NCBI RefSeq assembly: GCF_012027305.1 | Contig: NZ_SNUF01000001.1 | Location: forward strand, 434,001-498,000 | Direction of reading: 5' to 3' | Length of the DNA: 64,000 nucleotides | Origin: Thermococcus sp. MAR1 | GTDB taxonomy: Archaea > Methanobacteriota_B > Thermococci > Thermococcales > Thermococcaceae | Part shown: one piece after another, positions 37,924 to 45,979 of the stretch | Numbering within the stretch: the first letter of the stretch is position 1 | Layout: each line of letters starts with the position of its first letter | Notes under the pieces: model-generated | What the model was told of the DNA's origin: nothing | What the model saw: the letters and a program-made list of their open reading frames with translations, nothing else | Database searches by the model: none | Made by a program: the position numbers and the translations under genes

Positions 37924-38650
37924 GTGAATCGCCCTCATTCAATACACCCTTGGCGTAAAAACTTTTCCTAAGTCTCGCGGGGTCATCGGAGATTATAACA
38001 TCGGCCGAGGATAAAAACCTCGGAATCCACCTCAGCTCATCCATTTGGTAGTTCCAAAGGTAAATTTTAAGTCCGCGCTTTCTGAGAACGCGCAGAAGAA
38101 CCACAAGCGGTCGATAACCGATGTATGTGACCGCATCAATCGGCACGTGGATGGAGTAAAGCCCGTCCAGTTTTGGTATCCACCAGAGTGAGGAATAGCC
38201 CACTATTGAAAAGCCGGCCCTGCAGTCCGGGCACTCCCTGATAATAGCCTGAACTATCTTAGAACTCTCCGATGAGAACACCGCCTTTCCAAGTGCCTTG
38301 TGTCTTCCTACGAGCTCAATTGTCTTTTCAACTGCATCAGTTTCCTTGACGTCCACATTCAGGAGCACTCCTGGAAATTTCTGAAGAACCTCCCCAACAG
38401 TTGGGATCAAGCTTCCCAGCGGGTGCAGTCTCCTTAGTTCCCTTAAGCTCAGCTCTTTGAGCCTGTACCACGAGCCGTTTGCCTGGAAGGAATCTTCGTG
38501 GTATGCAACCAACCTCCCATCGCCCGTAAGCCTGACGTCGAATTCTATTCCATCCGCGTATTCGAGGGCCCTTCTGAATGCTGGCATGGTGTTTTCGAGC
38601 CTCCCCCTAAACCCTCTGTGCCCCAAAATGGGGGGCAGTTCACTGTTCAT
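37910..38650 (-). CDS. Glycerophosphodiester phosphodiesterase paralogue
   Basis: A 246-residue second GDPD. It keeps [27 protein letters not shown] and AYHEDS, so the key residues are present, but it is only distantly like its neighbour. The ATG at 38650 follows GGTGAC. Its last codons overlap the start of the downstream gene, so both are one operon. The pair probably arose by duplication and may differ in substrate. Confidence 0.86.
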   Translation of the reverse strand: MNSELPPILGHRGFRGRLENTMPAFRRALEYADGIEFDVRLTGDGRLVAYHEDSFQANGSWYRLKELSLRELRRLHPLGSLIPTVGEVLQKFPGVLLNVDVKETDAVEKTIELVGRHKALGKAVFSSESSKIVQAIIRECPDCRAGFSIVGYSSLWWIPKLDGLYSIHVPIDAVTYIGYRPLVVLLRVLRKRGLKIYLWNYQMDELRWIPRFLSSADVIISDDPARLRKSFYAKGVLNEGDSHVGT

Positions 38651-38757
38651 AGTTGTCACCTTCTCAACCGCTCAAAAATGAACTCACAAGTCTTAAAAGT
38701 TTCATCCATGTATTCCCCTCGTTAATGTAACCTATGGCGAAATGGAGGTGAAAGGAC

Positions 38758-40080
38758 TTGGAGTTCAAATATTCGAGAATATTCCTGCTTGGCTTCGGTT
38801 TCTTTGGTATAAGCATAATATGGGCGCTGTACAACGCCTACGTACCGATATTCCTGCAGGACACATTCCACCTCAGCAAGACGGTGACCGGCTTCATAAT
38901 GACCATCGACAACCTGTTTGCGGTCCTACTGCTCCCGTTCCTTGGTGCACTGAGCGATATGACGCGAACGAGGCTGGGGCGTAGAAAACCCTATATCCTC
39001 CTAGGCGCGCCCTCGGCAGCAATAATGTTTGCACTCATACCGGTTTCGAGGATGTATGAAAACCTTGCCCTATTCATGGGAACTATAATCTTCATGAACT
39101 TCTTCATGGCACTGTTCCGCTCCCCCGTCGTTGCCTTTATGCCCGACATAACCCCAAGCGAGAAGCGCTCCCAAGCCAACGGGATAATCAACTTCATGGG
39201 CGGTCTCGGGGCACTGTTGGCGTATTTCGGTGGCAAGGCCCTCTACGACATGAACTACGCCTACCCGTTCTACTTCGGTGCTGCAATAATGCTCCTCGCA
39301 AACCTTCTCGTCGTTCTCTTCGTTCCCGAGCCAGAAGAATACCGCGTTCCCGGGAAGAAGATTGAGATACGGAAGCTGCTCTCCGAGACATCCCACAAGA
39401 GCTTTGGGGAGCTTAAGGAGAACCTCAAGGACGTCTTTGCCAGCCATGAGAGGAGCCTGCTCGCGATCCTCCTTGCGATATTCCTCTGGTTCATCGCCTT
39501 CAACTCTCTGGAGACGTTCTTCACTAGCTACGCCAAGTACTACCTCGGCATCGAGGAGAGCACGGGGGCGTTTATGCTCGGCCTGTTCTCCCTGAGCTTC
39601 ATGATATTCGCTATTCCCGCGGGCTTCATTGGTGCCAGGCTGGGTAGGAGGAGAACCATAACCCTGGGCCTTATAATAATCATAGGAATACTGGTGGGAG
39701 CGTATCTCGTCGGTGAGGGCCAGAAACCGGAATCCAGCTCTCTCTCGGACCCTGTGGTCATGACGTTCATGGGGCTGTTTTTCATAGGTGGAATGGGCTG
39801 GGCGATGGTCAACGTGAACTCCCTGCCGATGGTCGTTGACATGACGACCGAGGAGAAGCTCGGCGGCTACACCGGGCTCTACTACTTCTTCAGCCAGGCC
39901 GCAAACCTAGTTGCGCCCCCGCTGGCGGGAGCATTCCTTGACCTCATCGGTTACAGGACGCTGATACCGTTCTCGATAGCCTTCTTTATCCTCTCGGCAA
40001 TAGCGATGCAGTTCGTCAGGCGCGGAGACATCGTCCGGCGTAAGGGCAAAGCACTAGACTACGTTCCGGACATGGACTGA
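38758..40080 (+). CDS. MFS transporter (SLC45/GPH-like)
   Basis: A 440-residue membrane transporter with about 12 segments in two halves. The first half has the loop motif GALSDMTRTRLGRRKPYIL and the second the matching GARLGRRRTITLG. This pattern is common to sugar- or glycoside-transporting MFS members of the SLC45/GPH type. The start is a TTG at 38758, six bases after a strong GGAGGTGA. The substrate is probably a sugar, but this is not established. Confidence 0.85.
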   Translation: MEFKYSRIFLLGFGFFGISIIWALYNAYVPIFLQDTFHLSKTVTGFIMTIDNLFAVLLLPFLGALSDMTRTRLGRRKPYILLGAPSAAIMFALIPVSRMYENLALFMGTIIFMNFFMALFRSPVVAFMPDITPSEKRSQANGIINFMGGLGALLAYFGGKALYDMNYAYPFYFGAAIMLLANLLVVLFVPEPEEYRVPGKKIEIRKLLSETSHKSFGELKENLKDVFASHERSLLAILLAIFLWFIAFNSLETFFTSYAKYYLGIEESTGAFMLGLFSLSFMIFAIPAGFIGARLGRRRTITLGLIIIIGILVGAYLVGEGQKPESSSLSDPVVMTFMGLFFIGGMGWAMVNVNSLPMVVDMTTEEKLGGYTGLYYFFSQAANLVAPPLAGAFLDLIGYRTLIPFSIAFFILSAIAMQFVRRGDIVRRKGKALDYVPDMD

Positions 40081-40136
40081 GGCCCTTTCATTTTTACAGT
40101 TTTTTAGCCCTTTGAACCGAAAATGTAAAAACCTCC

Positions 40137-40158
40137 TTTTGACATAACGATGTCAAAA
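40137..40158. promoter_or_regulatory. Palindromic operator of the second MFS gene
   Basis: TTTTGACAT and ATGTCAAAA form a perfect nine-base inverted repeat around AACG. It sits about 26 bases after a TATA-like AAAATGTAAAAA (40120-40131), that is at the likely transcript start, and just before the ribosome binding site. This is a repressor-type position. It does not match the Thermococcales glycolytic motif. Confidence 0.6.
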
Positions 40159-40173
40159 TAAGGGGGTGAAACC

Positions 40174-41475
40174 ATGAAGGGAAAGGGATTCAAATGGGGC
40201 ACCGTTCTGGGCCTTGCCCTGCTCGGGTTCAGCAGGAGCACCGGCTGGGCTCTAAACAAAGGTCTGTCTTTTCCTCTGCTCTCCAGTTATACCGGTTCGG
40301 CATTCCTTAAAGGAACGATTTTGGCCGTTGAGGGTTTCATCGGTCTGTTTATTCCAGTTCTCCTCGGTTATTACAGCGATACGCTTAAGTCGAAGCACGG
40401 ACGGAGGAGACCGTTCATAATGGCCGGTGGAATCCTCGCCGGCATCACAGCGCTCATGATATACGGTTCCTACGTCATGGGAGCACCCCTCTGGGGCTTT
40501 GCGCTGGTTCTGGGACTCTTCTATCTCTCGATGCATCTCTACACCGCACAGTACCGTGCCCTGATGCCGGATACAATCGAAAGCGGTCAGAGAGGAAAGG
40601 CGAGCGGAGTTATCACACTCCTCGAATGGGCAGGCAACCTCTTCCTGTTTGGCCTCGCCGGATTCCTGATAGCGAAGGCAGTAGCTGAAACCGGAGAGAA
40701 CGAAGGAATAAAGGCGCTGGCACAGACACCCTATTTGAAGGTCCCCTTCCTTGTGACAGCGGCCTTCCTTATAGGTGCGGCGCTCTTCGTGTACTTCATC
40801 GTCAAGGAGCCAGAAGCCCCTGAAATCGAGGAGGACGAAAACCTCTGGGACTACCTCAAGAGCATTGTTGAAAACCGCGATTTTCTCAAGTTCTACGCGG
40901 CACAGACGCTCTGGTGGATGAGCTTTGAGTTCATAGCCATCTTCCTCTACGGCATCCTCGCCTACATCCTGTACGGCTCGGCGAGCGAGGAGAACATAAA
41001 AGCTGTGACGTCCCTTGGCCTCTACCTGATGGCCCTCTTCAACGTCACGGTTCTCCTAGGAGCACTGCCGGGGGGGATAATCTACGACCGGCTTGGGAGG
41101 AGGTTGAGCATAATCCTCGGGGGACTTATATTCGCCCTGCCCCAGCTGTGGGGATGGTTCATAAAGAGTCAGACCGAGATAGTGATAGCCCTTGGGCTGG
41201 CGGGCGTGGGATGGGGGGTTCTGATGGCGGCCTCGTACCCGGTAATCGGCGACCTGCTGACCCGCTTCGAAAAGGAAGCTTTCACCGGCAGGTACTACGG
41301 CTTCTTTGAGGCCACACGCTCCCTACCGCTTCTCCTCGCTGGAGTTCTAGGCGGTGCCATTGTTGACCTGACCGGGGAGAACTACAGGGTTCTCTTCCCC
41401 ATAGGGGCCATGATGGTTCTCCTTGCAATGCCCATGATATGGCGCATGAAGAACCTTGACGTCGAGAAAGGTTAA
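40174..41475 (+). CDS. MFS transporter (SLC45/GPH-like)
   Basis: A 433-residue, roughly 12-segment transporter related to its upstream neighbour. LGYYSDTLKSKHGRRRPFIM is the first-half loop motif and GIIYDRLGRRLSIILGG the second. GGGGGTGA precedes the ATG. It has its own promoter and a perfect palindromic operator, so it is controlled apart from the gene before it. A sugar substrate is likely but unproven. Confidence 0.85.
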   Translation: MKGKGFKWGTVLGLALLGFSRSTGWALNKGLSFPLLSSYTGSAFLKGTILAVEGFIGLFIPVLLGYYSDTLKSKHGRRRPFIMAGGILAGITALMIYGSYVMGAPLWGFALVLGLFYLSMHLYTAQYRALMPDTIESGQRGKASGVITLLEWAGNLFLFGLAGFLIAKAVAETGENEGIKALAQTPYLKVPFLVTAAFLIGAALFVYFIVKEPEAPEIEEDENLWDYLKSIVENRDFLKFYAAQTLWWMSFEFIAIFLYGILAYILYGSASEENIKAVTSLGLYLMALFNVTVLLGALPGGIIYDRLGRRLSIILGGLIFALPQLWGWFIKSQTEIVIALGLAGVGWGVLMAASYPVIGDLLTRFEKEAFTGRYYGFFEATRSLPLLLAGVLGGAIVDLTGENYRVLFPIGAMMVLLAMPMIWRMKNLDVEKG

Positions 41476-41509
41476 ATATTCCCACCTACAATTTTTTACC
41501 GGTGGGAGT

Positions 41510-41803
41510 GTGAAGTCTTTGGAGGAAATTACAAAAATCCTCAGAGCACACATGGAAGAACTCCGGCGAAACTACGGTGTTCGAGAAGTTGAAATTTTCG
41601 GTTCCTACGCGAGGGGGGAGCAGAGTGAAAACAGCGACCTTGATCTGTTGATTGAGTTTGAAGAACCAGTAGGACTTCTAACCATCTCCATGCTCCAAAT
41701 TTATCTATCAGAACTCCTCGGAATCGAGGTAGATGTTATACCAAAGAATTCCCTCCGGAAAGAGCTCTGGGACGACGTCATCAGGGAGGCAGTTAAAGTA
41801 TGA
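41510..41803 (+). CDS. mntA: MNT-type nucleotidyltransferase antitoxin (MntA)
   Basis: A 97-residue minimal nucleotidyltransferase. [20 protein letters not shown] (residues 31-50) holds the GS motif and the two catalytic Asp, 43 and 45. Proteins of this family silence the HEPN partner by adding AMP to its tyrosine, shown for Shewanella MntA-HepT. The GTG at 41510 is five bases after GGTG, and a TATA element (GTTAAATATT) lies near 41472. The stop overlaps the hepT start. Confidence 0.88.
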   Translation: MKSLEEITKILRAHMEELRRNYGVREVEIFGSYARGEQSENSDLDLLIEFEEPVGLLTISMLQIYLSELLGIEVDVIPKNSLRKELWDDVIREAVKV

Positions 41804-42147
41804 GACGGTATGGCGTGTACCTAAAGGATATCATTGAGCACATTGAAAAGGCCCAACGATTTGTGGAGGGAATGAGCTTTGAAGACTTTCTGGAGGACGA
41901 AAAAACCGTCTATGCTGTGATAAGGTGCATAGAGGTAATTGGCGAGGCCGCAAAGGCCCTTCCGGCGGAAATCCGCGAGAAGTATCCGGAGGTGCCCTGG
42001 AAAGCAATGGCCGGAATGAGGGACAGGCTAATACATGGCTACTTTGGGGTTAACCCCGAAATCGTGTGGATTACCGTCGTTAGGGACTTGCCTCCACTAA
42101 AAGAAAAGCTGAAGTTAATTCTAGACGAGATTGGTGATGAAAAATGA
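41800..42147 (+). CDS. hepT: HEPN-domain toxin (HepT, DUF86)
   Basis: A 115-residue helical HEPN protein. The RX4HXY motif is intact: Arg74, His79 and Tyr81 in [10 protein letters not shown]. Arg and His form the RNase site, and the Tyr is the residue that MntA-type partners modify. [10 protein letters not shown] and the ending [10 protein letters not shown] are also typical. It overlaps mntA upstream and the hydrolase downstream by ATGA, so all three are translationally coupled. Confidence 0.9.
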   Translation: MRRYGVYLKDIIEHIEKAQRFVEGMSFEDFLEDEKTVYAVIRCIEVIGEAAKALPAEIREKYPEVPWKAMAGMRDRLIHGYFGVNPEIVWITVVRDLPPLKEKLKLILDEIGDEK

Positions 42148-43007
42148 TAGGCGTTTTGATTCTCCTCATTGTAGTGGCTTTCCTGGCCTTTTTGGCCTTT
42201 GTAGCCTACAAGATGGTCAAACCACCGCGCTTTGTCGGGGACTGGACACCTAAAGACCTCGGCTTTGACTATGAGGACGTTGAGTTCACAACCGAGGACG
42301 GCCTGAAACTCAGCGGCTGGTGGATTGACAACGGAAGCAATAAGACTGTCATTCCGCTCCACGGCTACACCAGAAGCAGGTGGGATGAGGTTTATATGAA
42401 GGACACCATTGAGTTTCTCCTCAAGGAGGGCTACAACGTTCTGGTCTTTGACTTCCGGGCTCACGGAAAGAGCGAGGGAAAGTACACGACGGTTGGCGAC
42501 AGGGAACTGCTCGATGTCAAGGCGGCAGTAGCGTGGCTGAGGCGGAACCATCCCGAACGTGCCCAGGGGATAGGGCTTGTAGGTTTCTCCATGGGTGCCA
42601 TAGTCACGATACGCTCACTCGCGGAGATTGATGGAATCTGCTGCGGTGTTGCCGACAGTCCCCCCATGTATCTAGACAGAACTGGTGCCAGGGGACTCAG
42701 ATACTTTGCAAAGCTCCCTGAGTGGCTCCACATCCTGGTCGGGCCGCTCACAAAGCTCTTCAGCGGCGGGAAAGAGGTCCATCCCATAGAGTACGCCGAG
42801 ACGGTCAGAAAACCCCTCCTCATCGTAGCGGGGGAGAAAGACCCCCTGGTGATGGTCGACGAGGTCAGGGAGTTCTACGAGAAAAACAGGGAAATAAATC
42901 CGGACATTGAGCTCTGGGTTACCGACGCTCCCCACGTCAGGACGCTGAAGCTCCATCCGGGGGAGTGGAAGAGAAAAGTTGGGGAGTTCCTTAAAAAGTA
43001 TCTTTAG
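42144..43007 (+). CDS. Membrane-anchored alpha/beta hydrolase
   Basis: A 287-residue protein. One N-terminal membrane segment ([17 protein letters not shown]) is followed by an alpha/beta hydrolase domain with the nucleophile Ser149 in GFSMG, the acid Asp in GEKDPL and the His in [15 protein letters not shown] supplies the oxyanion region. It resembles the BEM46/YqkD-like lineage of serine hydrolases. It is coupled to hepT by an ATGA overlap, although hydrolases are not standard parts of MntA-HepT loci. Confidence 0.86.
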   Translation: MIGVLILLIVVAFLAFLAFVAYKMVKPPRFVGDWTPKDLGFDYEDVEFTTEDGLKLSGWWIDNGSNKTVIPLHGYTRSRWDEVYMKDTIEFLLKEGYNVLVFDFRAHGKSEGKYTTVGDRELLDVKAAVAWLRRNHPERAQGIGLVGFSMGAIVTIRSLAEIDGICCGVADSPPMYLDRTGARGLRYFAKLPEWLHILVGPLTKLFSGGKEVHPIEYAETVRKPLLIVAGEKDPLVMVDEVREFYEKNREINPDIELWVTDAPHVRTLKLHPGEWKRKVGEFLKKYL

Positions 43008-43129
43008 GGGCTCTGCTCCCCGCTTTTCTGCTTTTTGTCCGAAATAGGGTCAAAATGGCCTCGGCTAACCCTCTTCTCCTCACCGCTCAGCGTGGCTAAC
43101 GCTCGTCATCGGCCGGAAGAATTTCAGGG

Positions 43130-43145
43130 GAACCTTTTAAAAAGC
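43130..43145 (+). promoter_or_regulatory. TATA element of the 43163-43224 RNA candidate
   Basis: GAACCTTTTAAAAAGC is a near-ideal BRE plus TATA box. Its centre (43139) is about 26 bases from the run of G that opens the RNA candidate. No gene start lies within reach on the plus strand. Confidence 0.55.
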
Positions 43146-43162
43146 AACCGCTGAAGGGAGAA

Positions 43163-43224
43163 GGGGGATGAAGAGCGTTTACCGGTCGGATTTTGGGATG
43201 AAGAGACTGGCACTGGCCGACCCC
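43163..43224 (+). ncRNA. Candidate box C/D-like small RNA
   Basis: The RNA would begin GGGGG, carry ATGAAGA as a C-like box (43168-43174), repeat the 11-mer GGGATGAAGAG at 43195-43205 as a C'-like box exactly 30 bases later, and end in a D-like box CCGA (43217-43220) followed by CCCC, which pairs with the leading G run. Box spacing and size (about 62 bases) fit archaeal C/D guides. The boxes deviate from consensus and no clear D' box is seen. The spacers contain CGTTTAC and CTGGCAC, complementary to conserved 16S rRNA stretches. Confidence 0.45.
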
Positions 43225-43225
43225 A

Positions 43226-43849
43226 TCACTTCTTGAAGAGCTCGTGCTCCACCAGCGCCACTATGTCGTTGTGGATGTCCTCCACACTGGCCAGGGCGTT
43301 GACTATCCTCATCTCGGGGAAGCGCTCGGCTAACTTGAGGTAGTTCTCGCGCACCCTCTTCTGAAGCTCCGCTATTTTATCGAATTCTGTCTTTATGCTC
43401 CGCCCGTTTATGCGCTTCATGCTCTCCTTAACGGGCAGATCGAGGAGAATCACAAGGTCGGGCCGTATCGCGAAGCGGTTCAGGTCGATCAGCCACTCAA
43501 GGTCAAGACCACGTGCCCACTGGTATGCGAGGGACGAGTAGAAGTAGCGGTCCGAAATTACCACCTTTCCCGCCTCAACGGCGGGTTTTATCAGCTTGCT
43601 TACGTGCTCGGCCCTGTCGGCGGCGAAGAGAAGCGCCTCAGCCTCGTGGCTTATCCTGGCGCCGTCGATTATACCCTCCCGCCCTCCGGTAAGAACCAGT
43701 TTCCTTATCAGCTTTCCAAATGCTGTATCTGTCGGTTCCTTGGTTAGAACCACATCGTAGCCCCTTTCCTCAAACCACTTTGCCAGAAGTTTTGCCTGGG
43801 TTGATTTACCCGCGCCATCGATGCCTTCCATGACTATGAACGCTCCCAC
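43226..43849 (-). CDS. tmk: Thymidylate kinase
   Basis: The 207-residue kinase makes dTDP from dTMP with ATP. The P-loop [10 protein letters not shown] is at residues 8-17, the DR motif is [12 protein letters not shown], and the lid region with Arg is [11 protein letters not shown]. The GTG at 43849 (VGAFIVMEG) lies four bases after GGGGGTGAC and is preferred over the more upstream codon at 43864. Confidence 0.93.
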   Translation of the reverse strand: MGAFIVMEGIDGAGKSTQAKLLAKWFEERGYDVVLTKEPTDTAFGKLIRKLVLTGGREGIIDGARISHEAEALLFAADRAEHVSKLIKPAVEAGKVVISDRYFYSSLAYQWARGLDLEWLIDLNRFAIRPDLVILLDLPVKESMKRINGRSIKTEFDKIAELQKRVRENYLKLAERFPEMRIVNALASVEDIHNDIVALVEHELFKK

Positions 43850-43949
43850 AGATGTCACCCCCAAAATGGACGGAGGATTATAACGGATCCGCCCCTTTTA
43901 ACGCTTTTCTCTTAAAGATTTCGAGGGATTTAAAAGGAAGGGCAAAAAT

Positions 43950-44657
43950 TCAAAGGTTCTTCTTCATGTGGTCGAGGAGCTTCCACATGCTCCCGAACTC
44001 GAACTCTTCCCCCTCCTTGTAGAACTCCACTATGCCATCTGGCCTAAAGCGCAGTCCGAAGTCGTATTCGCCCTTCTGGAGCTTGTGCATAAAGACCTCC
44101 TTGGGCTTTGGCGGAAGGTAGCTCGTCATCATGTCGTTTATCAGCTCAACCTCGAAGCCGAAGTGGTCGCTCATGCGCGGGAAGAACAGCACGGCGGGAG
44201 TGTTCATGGCGTCAACTAGAGCCTTACCCTCCACCCTGAAGTTGTAGTACTTGAATACCTCGTGGAGGAAGTCATCTAGGGCGTTTGGATAGTACACGGT
44301 CGCCCCGATGTCGTTCGGCTGGGCCTCGATGAAGCTCTTGCTCTCCATTATTGCCCCTATCTCGTCGCTGTCTATGCCGCTGACATAAACACGGACACCG
44401 CCGTAATAGTACACGTACGCCAGCGGAAGCCCTTTCCTATGGGCAAAGTCCTTCAGGGCTATCAGCGGAATAAGCCTAACGTCCATTATGGTGGAACCGG
44501 TGCTGACGATTCCGACCACCATCGCCCTCTTCCCGTATCTGGATATCGCCCTGCCGTCCCTTCCGACTATTATCGTGCCGTGGGATATCGTTCCTATGGC
44601 CCTTCCGAGAAGGGCGAGCTCCTCGGGGTTGAACCTCTGGGAGTAGTACACTTCCAC
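43950..44657 (-). CDS. Phosphohexomutase-like protein lacking catalytic motifs
   Basis: A 235-residue protein that follows the first two and a half domains of phosphohexomutases. VGRDGRAISRYGKRAMVVGI matches the start of domain I, YNFRVEGKALVDAMNTPAVL with the following DHFGFEVELIND matches domain II, and YDFGLRFRPDG stands where the metal-binding DGDADR loop should be. The phosphoserine loop TASHNP is absent. It should therefore be inactive as a mutase and may regulate or bind the adjacent nucleotidyltransferase, with which it shares an operon. The GTG at 44657 after GAGGTG is favoured; GTG 44666 is possible. Confidence 0.75.
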   Translation of the reverse strand: MEVYYSQRFNPEELALLGRAIGTISHGTIIVGRDGRAISRYGKRAMVVGIVSTGSTIMDVRLIPLIALKDFAHRKGLPLAYVYYYGGVRVYVSGIDSDEIGAIMESKSFIEAQPNDIGATVYYPNALDDFLHEVFKYYNFRVEGKALVDAMNTPAVLFFPRMSDHFGFEVELINDMMTSYLPPKPKEVFMHKLQKGEYDFGLRFRPDGIVEFYKEGEEFEFGSMWKLLDHMKKNL

Positions 44658-44667
44658 TTCTACCACC

Positions 44668-45753
44668 TCAATCAGGGAGTATTATACTCTCCTTACCGAT
44701 CCTGGACTCCACCCAAATCTTAACGTTGGAGCCTATCTTGCTGAAATCCTCTATGAGCGTGTTGTCACCGATAACGCTGCCGGGCTGTATAAGGACGCCC
44801 TTTCCCACGTGGACGTTTTCCCCTATTATGGCCTCCCTAATCTCGGCGCCCTCCTCTATGATAGCCCCTGAAAATATTACCGAACGCTCTATTTTAACGT
44901 TTCTGCCTATCTCCACGTCGTCCCCGAGCACGGCGAATCCCCTGACCTCCGGCCGCCTCAGGACGCAACGCCTGCCGGTTATTAGGGCGCCCCCGTACTC
45001 CAAGTTCCCCTTGAGGCTCTCGGTTCTCAGGCCCGGCAGAACAAGTCTGCCTAGGAAGACGTCCTCAGTGGCCTGAAGGTAGCTTGATGGCCTTCCAACG
45101 TCGTTCCAGTACTCGTTGAAGGGAAACCCGTAGAGGGCTAGGTCGTTCTCAAGCATCCTAGGGAACAGATCCTTGGAAAAATCGAAGTTCTTGCCCTTGG
45201 GGACGAGGTCAAACGCCTCCGGCTCGAAGACGTAGATGCCCGCATTGACGAGGTTGCTGAATGCCTCCTCCGGCTTCGGCTTCTCCTTGAAGCGCAGGAT
45301 CCTGCCTTCCTCGTTGATTATCGCGATGCCGTACTGGGTTGGATCCTCTACCTTTGAGAGGGCTATCGTGGCGAGAGCTTTTTTTCTTCTGTGGTACTCG
45401 TAGAGAGCTCTGAGATCCAAGTTGGTGAGCACGTCGCTCGAGACTACGAAGAAGGCATCGTCCATCTCCTTAACCACCTTCTTGGTGGCACCAGCAGTCC
45501 CGAGCTTCACGTTATCCTTGTTGGAGTAGTGTATCTGAATCCCCCACTGGCTGCCGTCGCCGAAGTAGTCCATTATGCGCTCCTTGAGGTATCCGACGAG
45601 AACGTATATCTCGTCAACGCCTGCTTTTATAAGACTTTGAACGGCATATTCCATCAGCGGCCTGTTGAAGAATGGTATCATGGGCTTCGGTCTGTAGACG
45701 GTCAGCGGTAGTAGCCGTGTTCCCCTGCCCCCGGCCAAAATCACTGCCTTCAT
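44668..45753 (-). CDS. Sugar-1-phosphate nucleotidyltransferase with C-terminal left-handed beta helix
   Basis: A 361-residue NDP-sugar pyrophosphorylase. AVILAGGRGTRLLPLT is the nucleotide signature, then VVSSDVLTNLD (metal-binding Asp), FKEKP, NAGIYVFEP and YWNDVGRP. From about residue 260, hexapeptide repeats (VEIGRNVKIERSVIFSGAI and so on) form a left-handed beta helix. It resembles eukaryote-type mannose-1-P guanylyltransferases and glucose-1-P nucleotidyltransferases; specificity cannot be read. The ATG at 45753 gives MKAVILAGG. Confidence 0.88.
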   Translation of the reverse strand: MKAVILAGGRGTRLLPLTVYRPKPMIPFFNRPLMEYAVQSLIKAGVDEIYVLVGYLKERIMDYFGDGSQWGIQIHYSNKDNVKLGTAGATKKVVKEMDDAFFVVSSDVLTNLDLRALYEYHRRKKALATIALSKVEDPTQYGIAIINEEGRILRFKEKPKPEEAFSNLVNAGIYVFEPEAFDLVPKGKNFDFSKDLFPRMLENDLALYGFPFNEYWNDVGRPSSYLQATEDVFLGRLVLPGLRTESLKGNLEYGGALITGRRCVLRRPEVRGFAVLGDDVEIGRNVKIERSVIFSGAIIEEGAEIREAIIGENVHVGKGVLIQPGSVIGDNTLIEDFSKIGSNVKIWVESRIGKESIILPD

Positions 45754-45850
45754 TACGCGCACCACTGGACTATATCACCGCTAGTTAATATACTTTGCGC
45801 CGGAGGTAGGTAGATGAACATCGGTCACTAAATTTGGACACCGAGCACCT

Positions 45851-45934
45851 GTCGTTGTGACAACTGGACCCTCTGTTTTTGCAGGATCGAGGCAAGAAAA
45901 GCTCTGAATTGGGCTTTCAGCTGGTCACAACGAC
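45851..45934. promoter_or_regulatory. Widely spaced inverted repeat upstream of pckA
   Basis: GTCGTTGTGAC (45851-45861) and GTCACAACGAC (45924-45934) are perfect 11-base reverse complements, 62 bases apart. The second lies just before the pckA TATA region (TTTTTAAGTTTAAATCC, 45941-45957). Paired sites for an activator or a DNA-looping regulator are possible. Confidence 0.5.
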
Positions 45935-45979
45935 GAAGAATTTTTAAGTTTAAATCCAACTCCCATCGGAGGCGATATT

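Noticed and set aside
45773-45785. TATCAC half-site resembling the glycolytic motif
   Set aside because: The second half (GTTAATA) does not match GTGATA, and the site is over 150 bases from the pckA TATA box.
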